This document shows positions 50,530-58,635 of a stretch of DNA of 64,000 nt, in pieces. This DNA is from Pseudomonas sp. F(2018). Its GTDB lineage: Bacteria; Pseudomonadota; Gammaproteobacteria; Pseudomonadales; Pseudomonadaceae. The position numbers were made by a program, and so were the translations under genes. Numbering within the stretch: position 1 is the stretch's first letter; every line of letters starts with the position of its first letter. The notes beneath the pieces are model-generated. The model did not search any database, was not told the DNA's origin, and saw nothing but the letters and a program-made list of their open reading frames with translations. The stretch is taken from NCBI RefSeq assembly GCF_005508865.1, contig NZ_SCOM01000005.1, positions 62,001-126,000 of the forward strand, written 5' to 3'.

Positions 50530-51954
50530 TCAGGCTGAATGTTCGCCGAGCAGTTGCGCCACCGTCTCGCCCACCCGGCGCACGGCCTGCTCCATGCCGG
50601 CGGACTGCACGTTGGCGAAGTTCATGCGCAGGCAGTTGCGGTACTTGCCGGCGGCGGAAAAGATGCTGCCCGGCGCCACCTGCACCTTGTGCGGCGCCAG
50701 CAGGCGGTTGAGACGCTGGCTGTCGAAGCCCTGGGGCATCTCCACCCACAGCATGAAGCCGCCCTGGGGCTGGCTGACGCGGGTGCCGGGCGGGAAATAC
50801 TGGCTGACCCAGGCCGTCATCAGCTCGCGGCCGCGCGCGTACTGGGCGCGCATGCGCCGCAGGTGCGGCTCGTACTGGCCGGCAGCGATGAACTCGGCCA
50901 GTGCCAGCTGCGGCAGCTGGGCGCTCATGCCGGTGCTCATGTACTTCATGTGCAGCACCCGCTGCAGGTAGCGGCCGGGGGCGATCCAGCCGATGCGCAG
51001 GCCCGGCGCCAGGGTCTTGGAGAAGGAGCTGCAGAGCAGCACGCGACCGTCCTCGTCGAACGACTTGATGCTGCGCGGGCGCGGGTACTTGTAGGCCAGC
51101 TCGCCGTAGATGTCGTCCTCGATGATCGCCACGTCGTAACGCTGGGCCAGCTCCAGCAGGGCGCGCTTGTTGGCCTCCGGCATGATGTAGCCGAGCGGGT
51201 TGTTGCAGGTCGGGGTGAGCTGGATGGCCTTGATCGGCCACTGCTCCAGGGCCATTTCCAGTGCCTCCAGGCTGATCCCGGTGAGCGGGTCGGTGGGCAG
51301 CTCCAGAGCCTTGAGGCCGAAGCCCTTGAGCGCCTGCATCACGCCGTGGAAGCTCGGCGAGTCGACTGCGACTATGTCGCCGGGCTGGCAGATGGCGCGG
51401 ATTGCGGTGGACAGCGCCTCGTGGCAGCCGGTGGTGATGACGATGTCCTCGGCCGGAATCTGGCAGCCGGAGTCCAGCACCAGGCGCGCGACCTGTTCGC
51501 GCAGGCCGATGTCGCCCTCCACGCAGCCGTAGCTCAGCTCCTTCAGGCCCTGGCGCCGGCTCAGGCGCGACAGGCTGCGCAGCAGCGGCTTGAGGGTCGG
51601 CGCGCCGATATCGGGAATGCCGCGGCCGAGCTGGATCACGTCGCCATAGGGCGGGGTGCTGACCAGCTCCAGCACCTGATCCCACTGCGACACTTCCACC
51701 GGACGCTGGGCTGTACGGCTGACCATCGGCAGCGCCGGCTTCTGTCTGCTCGGCGGCACGAAGTAGCCGGACTTCGGCCGCGGCTCCACCAGGCCGTCGT
51801 CCTCCAGCTGGCGGTAGGCCTGCTGCACGGTGCTCAGGCTGACGCCGTGCTCCTGGCTGAGGGCGCGTACCGAGGGCAGGCGGTCGCCGGGGCGGTACAG
51901 GCCCTGTTCGATGCGGGTGCCGAGCAGCTCGGCCAAGTTGAGATAGAGCGTCAT
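50530..51954 (-). CDS. MocR-type regulator (GntR HTH plus aminotransferase-like domain)
   Basis: The 474-residue protein has a GntR winged helix at residues 1-75 (LGTRIEQGLYRPGDRLPSVR, GVSLSTVQQAYRQLEDDGLV). A fold-type I aminotransferase-like domain follows to the end. The PLP lysine is present in CSSFSKTLAPGLRIGW near residue 305, with the usual NNPLGYIMP and EDDIYGELAY stretches. MocR proteins sense PLP adducts of amino compounds and often regulate a neighbouring gene. The divergent DUF1127 gene, with repeated ATCTGTAT boxes in between, is the obvious target. The ATG giving MTLYLNLAELLG was chosen. Confidence 0.92.
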   Translation of the reverse strand: MTLYLNLAELLGTRIEQGLYRPGDRLPSVRALSQEHGVSLSTVQQAYRQLEDDGLVEPRPKSGYFVPPSRQKPALPMVSRTAQRPVEVSQWDQVLELVSTPPYGDVIQLGRGIPDIGAPTLKPLLRSLSRLSRRQGLKELSYGCVEGDIGLREQVARLVLDSGCQIPAEDIVITTGCHEALSTAIRAICQPGDIVAVDSPSFHGVMQALKGFGLKALELPTDPLTGISLEALEMALEQWPIKAIQLTPTCNNPLGYIMPEANKRALLELAQRYDVAIIEDDIYGELAYKYPRPRSIKSFDEDGRVLLCSSFSKTLAPGLRIGWIAPGRYLQRVLHMKYMSTGMSAQLPQLALAEFIAAGQYEPHLRRMRAQYARGRELMTAWVSQYFPPGTRVSQPQGGFMLWVEMPQGFDSQRLNRLLAPHKVQVAPGSIFSAAGKYRNCLRMNFANVQSAGMEQAVRRVGETVAQLLGEHSA

Positions 51955-51986
51955 GACAGATGCCTTGCCCTGATTCGGAGCGAGCA

Positions 51987-52078
51987 ATACAGATGACGGC
52001 AGAATAGACCATTCAGCTGCGCAGTCGAGCGATCTGTATGGAGTTAATAGATTATTTGTGAATCTGTATTGGCTGTAT
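51987..52078. promoter_or_regulatory. Repeated ATCTGTAT boxes between MocR gene and DUF1127 gene
   Basis: ATCTGTAT occurs at 52032-52039 and 52062-52069, exactly 30 bp apart (about three helical turns). CTGTAT follows at 52073, and an inverted copy ATACAGAT lies at 51987-51994. The gap also holds an AT-rich stretch near 52045-52060. Direct repeats plus an inverted copy are typical of MocR operators, so this is the likely binding region. Confidence 0.65.
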
Positions 52079-52132
52079 GGTCGCCGTCATCATGGTCACC
52101 CAAGGGAGAAGGCCTGGAACGGAGGGCTGACC

Positions 52133-52357
52133 ATGCGCGAGTTCGGAGATCTGTATGTGGCGCTGCAGGAGCGGCGCGAATGTGGCGAACGCCTGCCGCT
52201 GCGAAAGCTGGGGCGGCGCTGGCAGCTGCTGCAGCGGCGCCTGAGCACCCGCCGGGCGTTGCTGGAGCTGGACGCCGAGCAGCTCAAGGACATCGGCCTC
52301 ACCGCCGAACAGGCGCGAACCGAGGCGACCCGGCCGTTCTGGCGGCTGCTGCGCTAA
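52133..52357 (+). CDS. DUF1127-containing small protein
   Basis: The 74-residue basic protein contains the DUF1127 (YjiS-like) pattern near its C-terminal half: WQLLQRRLSTRRALLELDAE followed by QLKDIGLTAEQARTEA. Small DUF1127 proteins in other bacteria have been tied to RNA interaction and phosphate or stress responses. The role here is unknown. GGAGGGCTGACC precedes the ATG. A longer in-frame start exists but lacks a ribosome-binding site. The gene is divergent from the MocR regulator gene, a pairing seen often in proteobacteria. Confidence 0.85.
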   Translation: MREFGDLYVALQERRECGERLPLRKLGRRWQLLQRRLSTRRALLELDAEQLKDIGLTAEQARTEATRPFWRLLR

Positions 52358-52378
52358 TCGCCGGGCGCTTTCCACTCA

Positions 52379-52423
52379 AGCGCAGCGACAACCCAACGGG
52401 TATGGGCTGCGCTCGGTGGGTTG
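52379..52423. repeat. Intergenic inverted-repeat element
   Basis: Two interleaved inverted repeats, GCGCAGC / GCTGCGC and ACAACCCA / TGGGTTGT, lie directly before a REP sequence. This composition (GGGTTGT next to CGCAGCG) resembles short palindromic elements scattered in Pseudomonas genomes. Confidence 0.55.
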
Positions 52424-52448
52424 TGTAGGAGCGAGCTCTGCTCGCGAA
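52424..52448. repeat. REP-type palindromic element
   Basis: TGTAGGA followed by GCGAGC-TCT-GCTCGC and GAA matches the common Pseudomonas REP pattern. It lies between the DUF1127 gene and the convergent oxidoreductase gene. Only this single copy was noticed in the window. Confidence 0.75.
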
Positions 52449-52475
52449 GGCGCTCGCGTCTAACGCGGGCCTGGA

Positions 52476-53810
52476 TCAGACCAGCCCCACCGCCTCCTTG
52501 AGGCGATACCAGGCCATGCCCAGCGCCAGCAGCGGCGAGCGCAGGTGCTTGCCGCCGGGGAAGGTCATGTGCGGCACCTGGTTGAACAGCTCGAAACCGC
52601 CACCCTGCTGGCCGCTGATGGCTTCGGCCAGCAGCTTGCCGGCCAGGTGGGTGGCGTTCACGCCGTGGCCGGCGTAGGCCTGGGCGTAAAACACGTTGGG
52701 CTGGTCCTTGAGCCGGCCGATCTGCGGCAGGCGGTTGGCGCCGATGCCGATCATGCCGCCCCACTGGTAGTCGATCCTCACGTCCTTCAGGTGCGGGAAC
52801 ACCTGCAGCATCTTCGGTCGCATGTAGGCGGCGATATCCGCCGGGTCGCGGCCCGAGTAGTGGCAGGCGCCGCCGAACAGCAGGCGGTTGTCGGCGGACA
52901 GGCGGAAGTAGTCCACCGTCACCCGCTGGTCGCACAGGGCCATGTTCTGCGGAATCAGGCTGCGCGCCTGGGCCGGGGACAGCGGCTCGGTGGCGATCAC
53001 GTAGCTGCCGGCTGGTAGCACCTTGCCGCCGATCTTGTCGTTGAGGCCGTTGAGATAGGCATTGCAGGCCAGTACCAGGGTCTTGGCGCGCACCCGGCCG
53101 CTGGCGGTATGCACCGTCACCTGCGGGCCGTAGTCGATGCGGGTGACCGGCGAATGCTCGAACAGCTTCACGCCGAGCGAGGCGGCCGCTGCTGCTTCAC
53201 CCAAGGCCAGGTTGAGCGGGTGCAGGTGGCCCGAGCCCATGTCGATCATGCCGCCGGCGTAGCGGTCGGAGCCGACTACCTGGTGCATCTGCTCGGGCTG
53301 CAGCAGGCGCAGCTCGTGGCGGTAACCGAGGCTTTCCAGCTCGACCTTGTCCTCGGCGAAGCCGTCCAGGTGCGCCGGCTTGTTGGCCAGGTCGCAGTAG
53401 CCCCAGGTCAGGTCGCAGGCGATGCTGAACTGCTCGACCCGGCGGCGGACGATTTCCACCGCCTCCAGGCCCATCAGCTTCAGGCTGCGCACGCCGTCCT
53501 GGCCGATCACCGACTCGAACTGCTCGACGCCGTGGCCGACGCCGCGGATCAGCTGGCCGCCGTTGCGCCCGCTGGCGCCCCAGCCGACCTGATGCGCCTC
53601 CAGCAGCACCACCGAGAAACCCTTCTGGGCCAGCTCGATGGCGGTGTTCAGACCGGAGAACCCGCCACCGACAATGCACACATCGGCCAGCTCCTCACCC
53701 GCCAGCGGCGGATAGGCCAGCTGCAGGTTGGCAGTGGCGGCGTAGTAGGAGGGTGCGTGCTGGTCGCTGTGCACGGCTGGCTGGTGCGGCTGGTGAACGC
53801 GGGCGTTCAT
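52476..53810 (-). CDS. pauB4: FAD-dependent gamma-glutamylputrescine oxidoreductase-like enzyme
   Basis: The 444-residue flavoprotein belongs to the DAO family. The FAD-binding motif is DVCIVGGGFSGLNTAIELAQ near residue 45, followed by GASGRNGGQLIRGVGHGV. LFGGACHYSGRDPADIAAYM and YQWGGMIGIGANRLPQIGR lie in the second half, with the C-terminal AGHGVNATHLAGKLLAEA. This pattern is that of PuuB/PauB enzymes, which oxidise gamma-glutamylated polyamines to aldehydes. P. aeruginosa has PauB4 at this place. KauB, encoded nearby, would oxidise the aldehyde, and PauR would repress both. Exact substrate choice is inferred. Confidence 0.88.
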   Translation of the reverse strand: MNARVHQPHQPAVHSDQHAPSYYAATANLQLAYPPLAGEELADVCIVGGGFSGLNTAIELAQKGFSVVLLEAHQVGWGASGRNGGQLIRGVGHGVEQFESVIGQDGVRSLKLMGLEAVEIVRRRVEQFSIACDLTWGYCDLANKPAHLDGFAEDKVELESLGYRHELRLLQPEQMHQVVGSDRYAGGMIDMGSGHLHPLNLALGEAAAAASLGVKLFEHSPVTRIDYGPQVTVHTASGRVRAKTLVLACNAYLNGLNDKIGGKVLPAGSYVIATEPLSPAQARSLIPQNMALCDQRVTVDYFRLSADNRLLFGGACHYSGRDPADIAAYMRPKMLQVFPHLKDVRIDYQWGGMIGIGANRLPQIGRLKDQPNVFYAQAYAGHGVNATHLAGKLLAEAISGQQGGGFELFNQVPHMTFPGGKHLRSPLLALGMAWYRLKEAVGLV

Positions 53811-53912
53811 GTGCGAAATCCTGAGTGATGTGTTGTTAAAATTTGACGCAGGATAAGCGCGGCCCGCGCGACTCGCCAAGAGGGGCGCGGGAAAAACTGT
53901 TTTTCCGCCGCG

Positions 53913-54401
53913 TCAGTCGGGCACCGGCAGGGTCAGCGACTCCTTCACCTCTTCCATGACGATGTACGACTTGGATTCGCGCACGTGCGGCAGCTTGAGC
54001 AGGATGTCGCCGAGCAGCTTGCGGTAGCTGGCCATCTCGTTGATGCGCGCCTTCACCAGGTAGTCGAAGTCGCCACTGACCAGGTGGCACTCCAGCACGT
54101 GGGGCAGCTTGAGCACGGCGCGGCGGAAGTCCTCGAACGTGTCGCCGGACTTGTAGTCCAGGCTGATCTCGACGAACACCAGCAGGCTGGCCTTGAGCTG
54201 CTGCGGGTTGAGGCGGGCGTGGTAGCCCATGATGATCCCTTCGCGCTCCAGGCGGCGCACCCGCTCGGTGCAGGGCGTGGTGGACAGGCCGACCCGCTCG
54301 CCCAGCTCGGTGAAGCTGATGCGGCCGTCCTCCTGGAGGATGCGCAGGATGTTGCGGTCGATCTTGTCCAGTTCGCGGCGGCTCTGGTGCTGGGTACGCA
54401 T
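53913..54401 (-). CDS. lrp: Lrp/AsnC-family regulator of D-alanine catabolism
   Basis: The ATG giving MRTQHQSRRELDKIDRN yields 162 residues, the P. aeruginosa Lrp (DadR) length. The N-terminal helix-turn-helix is ISFTELGERVGLSTTPCTER and the C-terminal RAM effector domain holds LPHVLECHLVSGDFDYLVK. In P. aeruginosa this protein activates dadA with alanine as effector. It is divergent from dadA across about 219 bp, which carries a GATAA/TTATC inverted repeat near the dadA promoter. Confidence 0.95.
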   Translation of the reverse strand: MRTQHQSRRELDKIDRNILRILQEDGRISFTELGERVGLSTTPCTERVRRLEREGIIMGYHARLNPQQLKASLLVFVEISLDYKSGDTFEDFRRAVLKLPHVLECHLVSGDFDYLVKARINEMASYRKLLGDILLKLPHVRESKSYIVMEEVKESLTLPVPD

Positions 54402-54536
54402 GGCGGACTCCGGTCGGCGTGTGTGGAATAACAGAACGCGATAATTCACTGGCAGTGTGGCGCAAGTCCAGCCATATCGCCTGTATGCCTTCCTGTAAAA
54501 GTGCTCCACGCCGCGAGATAACGCCAAATGCCGCTT

Positions 54537-54575
54537 GATAAACAGTGATTATCGCTGCTCAAGCCTTCCTATACT
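54537..54575 (+). promoter_or_regulatory. dadA promoter region with candidate Lrp site
   Basis: GATAA (54537-54541) and TTATC (54549-54553) form a spaced inverted repeat. A good -10, TATACT at 54570-54575, follows without a proper -35. A weak -35 next to such a repeat fits activation by Lrp, but the site is inferred. Confidence 0.5.
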
Positions 54576-54620
54576 GCCGGCCATAACGCTCAGCAAAACA
54601 AACGCCTGATGGAGGCCACA

Positions 54621-55919
54621 ATGCGCGTTCTGGTTCTTGGCAGCGGTGTGATCGGTACCGCCAGCGCCTACTATCTGGCCCGCGCCGGCTTCGAAGTGGT
54701 GGTGGTCGACCGCCAGAACGGCCCGGCCCTGGAAACCAGCTTCGCCAACGCAGGGCAAGTCTCCCCCGGCTACGCCTCGCCCTGGGCCGCCCCGGGCGTA
54801 CCGCTGAAGGCCATCAAGTGGCTGCTGCAGAAGCACGCGCCGCTGGCGATCAAGGCCACCGCCGATATCGACCAGTACCTGTGGATGGCGCAGATGCTGC
54901 GCAACTGCACCGCGTCCCGCTATGCGGTGAACAAGGAGCGCATGGTGCGCCTGTCCGAGTACAGCCGCGACTGCCTCGACGAGCTGCGTGCCGAGACCGG
55001 CATCGGCTACGAAGGCCGTCAGCTCGGCACCACCCAGCTGTTCCGCACCCAGGCCCAGCTGGACAACGCGGCCAAGGACATCGCCGTGCTGCAGCAGTCC
55101 GGCGTGCCCTACGAATTGCTCGACCGCGCCGGCATCGCCCGCGTCGAACCGGCCCTGGCCGGCGTCACCGACAAGCTGGCCGGCGCCCTGCGCCTGCCCA
55201 ACGACCAGACCGGCGATTGCCAGATGTTCACCACCAAGCTGGCGGACATGGCCAAGGCCCTGGGCGTGGAATTCCGCTTCGGCTGCAACATCGAGCGCCT
55301 CGACCACGCCGGCGACCGCATCAACGGCGTGTGGATCGACGGCAAGCTGGAGACCGCCGACCGCTACGTGCTCGCCCTCGGCAGCTACAGCCCGCAGCTG
55401 CTCAAGCCGCTGGGCATCAAGGCGCCGGTGTATCCGCTCAAGGGCTACTCACTGACCGTGCCGATCAGCAACCCGGACATGGCGCCGTCCTCGACCATCC
55501 TCGACGAGACCTACAAGGTCGCCATCACCCGCTTCGACAACCGCATCCGTGTGGGCGGCATGGCCGAGATCGCCGGGTTCGACCTGAGCCTCAATCCCGC
55601 GCGCCGCGCGACCCTGGAGATGATCACCAACGATCTGTATCCGCAGGGCGGCGATGTCAGCCAGGCGACCTTCTGGACCGGCCTGCGCCCGGCCACCCCG
55701 GATGGCACGCCGATCGTGGGCGGCACCGCCTATCGCAACCTGTTCCTCAACACCGGACACGGTACCCTTGGCTGGACCATGGCCTGCGGCTCCGGTCGCC
55801 TGCTCGCCGATCTGATGGCGAAGAAGCGTCCGCAGATCAGCGCAGAAGGCCTGGATATTTCCCGCTACGGCAACACCAAGGAGACCCACAAGCATGTCCA
55901 TCCAGCGCCTGCGCATTGA
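54621..55919 (+). CDS. dadA: D-amino acid dehydrogenase, small (FAD) subunit DadA
   Basis: DadA is the membrane-associated flavoenzyme that oxidises D-alanine and other D-amino acids, passing electrons to the respiratory chain. The 432-residue product begins with the FAD-binding MRVLVLGSGVIGTASAYYLA. It has ETSFANAGQVSPGYASPW near residue 45, typical of DadA, and the C-terminal NTGHGTLGWTMACGSGRLL. GGAGG lies six bases before the ATG. An upstream in-frame ATG was rejected. The last 26 bases overlap the RidA-like gene, and dadX completes the L-alanine to pyruvate route. Confidence 0.97.
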   Translation: MRVLVLGSGVIGTASAYYLARAGFEVVVVDRQNGPALETSFANAGQVSPGYASPWAAPGVPLKAIKWLLQKHAPLAIKATADIDQYLWMAQMLRNCTASRYAVNKERMVRLSEYSRDCLDELRAETGIGYEGRQLGTTQLFRTQAQLDNAAKDIAVLQQSGVPYELLDRAGIARVEPALAGVTDKLAGALRLPNDQTGDCQMFTTKLADMAKALGVEFRFGCNIERLDHAGDRINGVWIDGKLETADRYVLALGSYSPQLLKPLGIKAPVYPLKGYSLTVPISNPDMAPSSTILDETYKVAITRFDNRIRVGGMAEIAGFDLSLNPARRATLEMITNDLYPQGGDVSQATFWTGLRPATPDGTPIVGGTAYRNLFLNTGHGTLGWTMACGSGRLLADLMAKKRPQISAEGLDISRYGNTKETHKHVHPAPAH

Positions 55920-56247
55920 GAAACGCTACAGCGACATCGTCATCCATAACGGCACCGTCTACCTCGCGGGCCAGCTGGCCGACGACTACAGCGGCGACAT
56001 CGCTGAGCAGACCCGGCAGACCCTGGCCAACATCGACAGCGCCCTGGCCGAGGCCGGCAGCGACAAGTCGAAGATTCTCTCGGTGACCATCTACCTCAAG
56101 GACATGGCCGCCGACTACGCCGGCCTCAACCAAGTGTGGGACGCCTGGGTCGCCGAAGGCGCCGCCCCGGCCCGCGCCTGCGTCGAGGGCAAGCTGTACG
56201 ACCCGCGTGTGCTGGTGGAGATGATGGTCGTCGCCGCACAAAACTGA
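55894..56247 (+). CDS. RidA-family protein of the dad operon
   Basis: This 117-residue protein belongs to the RidA/YjgF superfamily, in a subgroup starting MSIQRLRIEKRYSDIVIHNG with YLAGQLADDYSGDIAEQTRQ. The C-terminal part includes APARACVEGKLYDPRVLVE, where the Arg matches the catalytic arginine. It should hydrolyse imino acids released by DadA, speeding 2-iminopropionate conversion to pyruvate and ammonia. That role is inferred from the operon. Its start overlaps dadA by 26 bp, giving coupled translation, and a strong terminator follows. Confidence 0.9.
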   Translation: MSIQRLRIEKRYSDIVIHNGTVYLAGQLADDYSGDIAEQTRQTLANIDSALAEAGSDKSKILSVTIYLKDMAADYAGLNQVWDAWVAEGAAPARACVEGKLYDPRVLVEMMVVAAQN

Positions 56248-56258
56248 ACATCCCTTTC

Positions 56259-56285
56259 GCCCGGCACCCCCGCCGGGCTTTTTTT
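56259..56285 (+). terminator. Terminator between the RidA-like gene and dadX
   Basis: A 7-bp stem (GCCCGGC / GCCGGGC) with a six-base loop is followed by seven T residues. It lies 20 bp before the dadX ATG, so dadX must be reached by partial read-through or by its own promoter. Confidence 0.88.
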
Positions 56286-56305
56286 AACCGAACGAAGTAG
56301 CCGAA

Positions 56306-57379
<1,074 letters not shown>

Positions 57380-57482
57380 CGGCCGGGCAGCGGAGCAATT
57401 GCGGCGGCAGTGTTGTAAATACTGAACACTGGCGCCATGATACGGCCACCCATATGCCTTGCTCCCAAGGAGGACCCCCGCA

Positions 57483-58031
57483 TTGGACGTCGGTGTTCGA
57501 CTGCAATCTATCCGCAAACTCAAAGGCCTTTCCCAGCGTGAACTCGCCAAACGTGCGGGCGTCACCAACAGCACCATTTCGATGATCGAGAAGAACAGCG
57601 TGAGCCCCTCGATCAGCTCGTTGAAGAAGGTGCTCGGCGGGATTCCCATGTCGCTGGTGGAGTTCTTCTCCCTGGATATGGAGCAGGACAGCCACACCCA
57701 GGTGGTGTACCGGGCCAACGAACTGACCGACCTTTCCAGCGGTGCCGTGACGATGAAGCTGATCGGCAAGGCGCATCCCAATCGGACCATCACCTTCCTC
57801 GACGAGATCTACCCGCCGGGTACCGACACCGGCGAGGAAATGCTCAACCACGACGGCGAAGAGGCCGGCATGCTGGTGGACGGGCGTCTCGAACTGACCG
57901 TCGGCGCCGAGGTATTTGTCCTCGAGCCGGGCGACAGCTACTACTTCGACAGCACCAAGCCGCACCGCTTCCGTAATCCGTTCGACAGGCCGGCTCGCCT
58001 GATCAGTGCGACGACCCCGGCTAACTTCTAA
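57483..58031 (+). CDS. pauR: Polyamine catabolism repressor PauR (HTH plus cupin)
   Basis: PauR represses polyamine catabolic genes (pau, kauB) and is released by putrescine or cadaverine. The 182-residue protein has an XRE-type helix-turn-helix at 1-60 (SIRKLKGLSQRELAKRAGVT, NSTISMIEKNSVSPS) and a C-terminal cupin domain (about 105-180, LDEIYPPGTDTGEEMLNHDG and PGDSYYFDSTKPHRFRNPF). The start is TTG, with a near-perfect AAGGAGGA eight bases before it. An earlier in-frame TTG has no such site. The length then equals that of P. aeruginosa PauR. It lies between dadX and the cytochrome gene as in that species. Confidence 0.93.
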   Translation: MDVGVRLQSIRKLKGLSQRELAKRAGVTNSTISMIEKNSVSPSISSLKKVLGGIPMSLVEFFSLDMEQDSHTQVVYRANELTDLSSGAVTMKLIGKAHPNRTITFLDEIYPPGTDTGEEMLNHDGEEAGMLVDGRLELTVGAEVFVLEPGDSYYFDSTKPHRFRNPFDRPARLISATTPANF

Positions 58032-58151
58032 AAGGGCGGGGGCAATGCCCCTGCGACAAGTTGGGTTGTTCCGGCCGACAGGCCTAACCGTTATACTGCG
58101 CCCGCTCGCGAAACCGTGGCCGCGAGCGTGTCTAGCCAATGAGGGTGTACC

Positions 58152-58574
58152 GTGAACCTGATCAAGAAAATGCTGGCGGCCCAAGCTGCCGTATTGGCCC
58201 TGTGGGCAGTGAGCGCTCAGGCTGCGACCAACGACGAGATCGCCGAGCGCATCAAGCCGGTCGGCGAGGTCTGCATCCAGGGTGAAGAATGCAAGGGCGT
58301 CGGCGCCGTAGCCGTGTCCGCCGGTGGTGGCGCCAAGTCGCCCGACGACGTGATCGCCGCCCACTGTGGCGCCTGCCACAGCGCTGGCGTGCTGGGCGCG
58401 CCGAAAGTCGGCGACACCGCCGCCTGGAAGGTCCGCGCCGACAAGGAAGGTGGTCTCGACGGCCTGCTGGCCAAGGCCATCTCCGGCATCAACGCGATGC
58501 CGCCGAAAGGCACCTGCGCCACCTGCTCGGACGACGAGCTGAAAGGCGCGATCCAGAAGATGTCCGGCCTGTAA
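58152..58574 (+). CDS. cycB: Cytochrome c5
   Basis: This 140-residue periplasmic c-type cytochrome carries electrons in the respiratory chain. It has a signal peptide (LAAQAAVLALWAVSAQAA). The haem-attachment motif is Cys72-GA-Cys75-His76, the axial methionine is probably Met116 in INAMPPKGTCATC, and a disulfide pair lies at Cys122/Cys125, typical of cytochrome c5. Two further cysteines (41 and 47) lie in VCIQGEECKG. The start is GTG with GAGGGTG in front. TATACT at 58092-58097 is a good -10. A strong bidirectional terminator follows. Confidence 0.95.
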   Translation: MNLIKKMLAAQAAVLALWAVSAQAATNDEIAERIKPVGEVCIQGEECKGVGAVAVSAGGGAKSPDDVIAAHCGACHSAGVLGAPKVGDTAAWKVRADKEGGLDGLLAKAISGINAMPPKGTCATCSDDELKGAIQKMSGL

Positions 58575-58589
58575 GGCTGCGACAGCGAG

Positions 58590-58617
58590 AAAAAAGCCGC
58601 CTGCGGGCGGCTTTTTT
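58590..58617. terminator. Bidirectional terminator between cycB and the WG-repeat gene
   Basis: Six A residues, stem GCCGCC / GGCGGC with a TGCG loop, then six T residues. It serves both convergent genes. Confidence 0.93.
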
Positions 58618-58635
58618 ACGTCTTCTCTCTGCGGC

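Noticed and set aside
58061..58097. Full sigma70 promoter for cycB
   Set aside because: TATACT is a good -10, but no acceptable -35 occurs at 16-18 bp, so only the -10 is mentioned in the gene entry.
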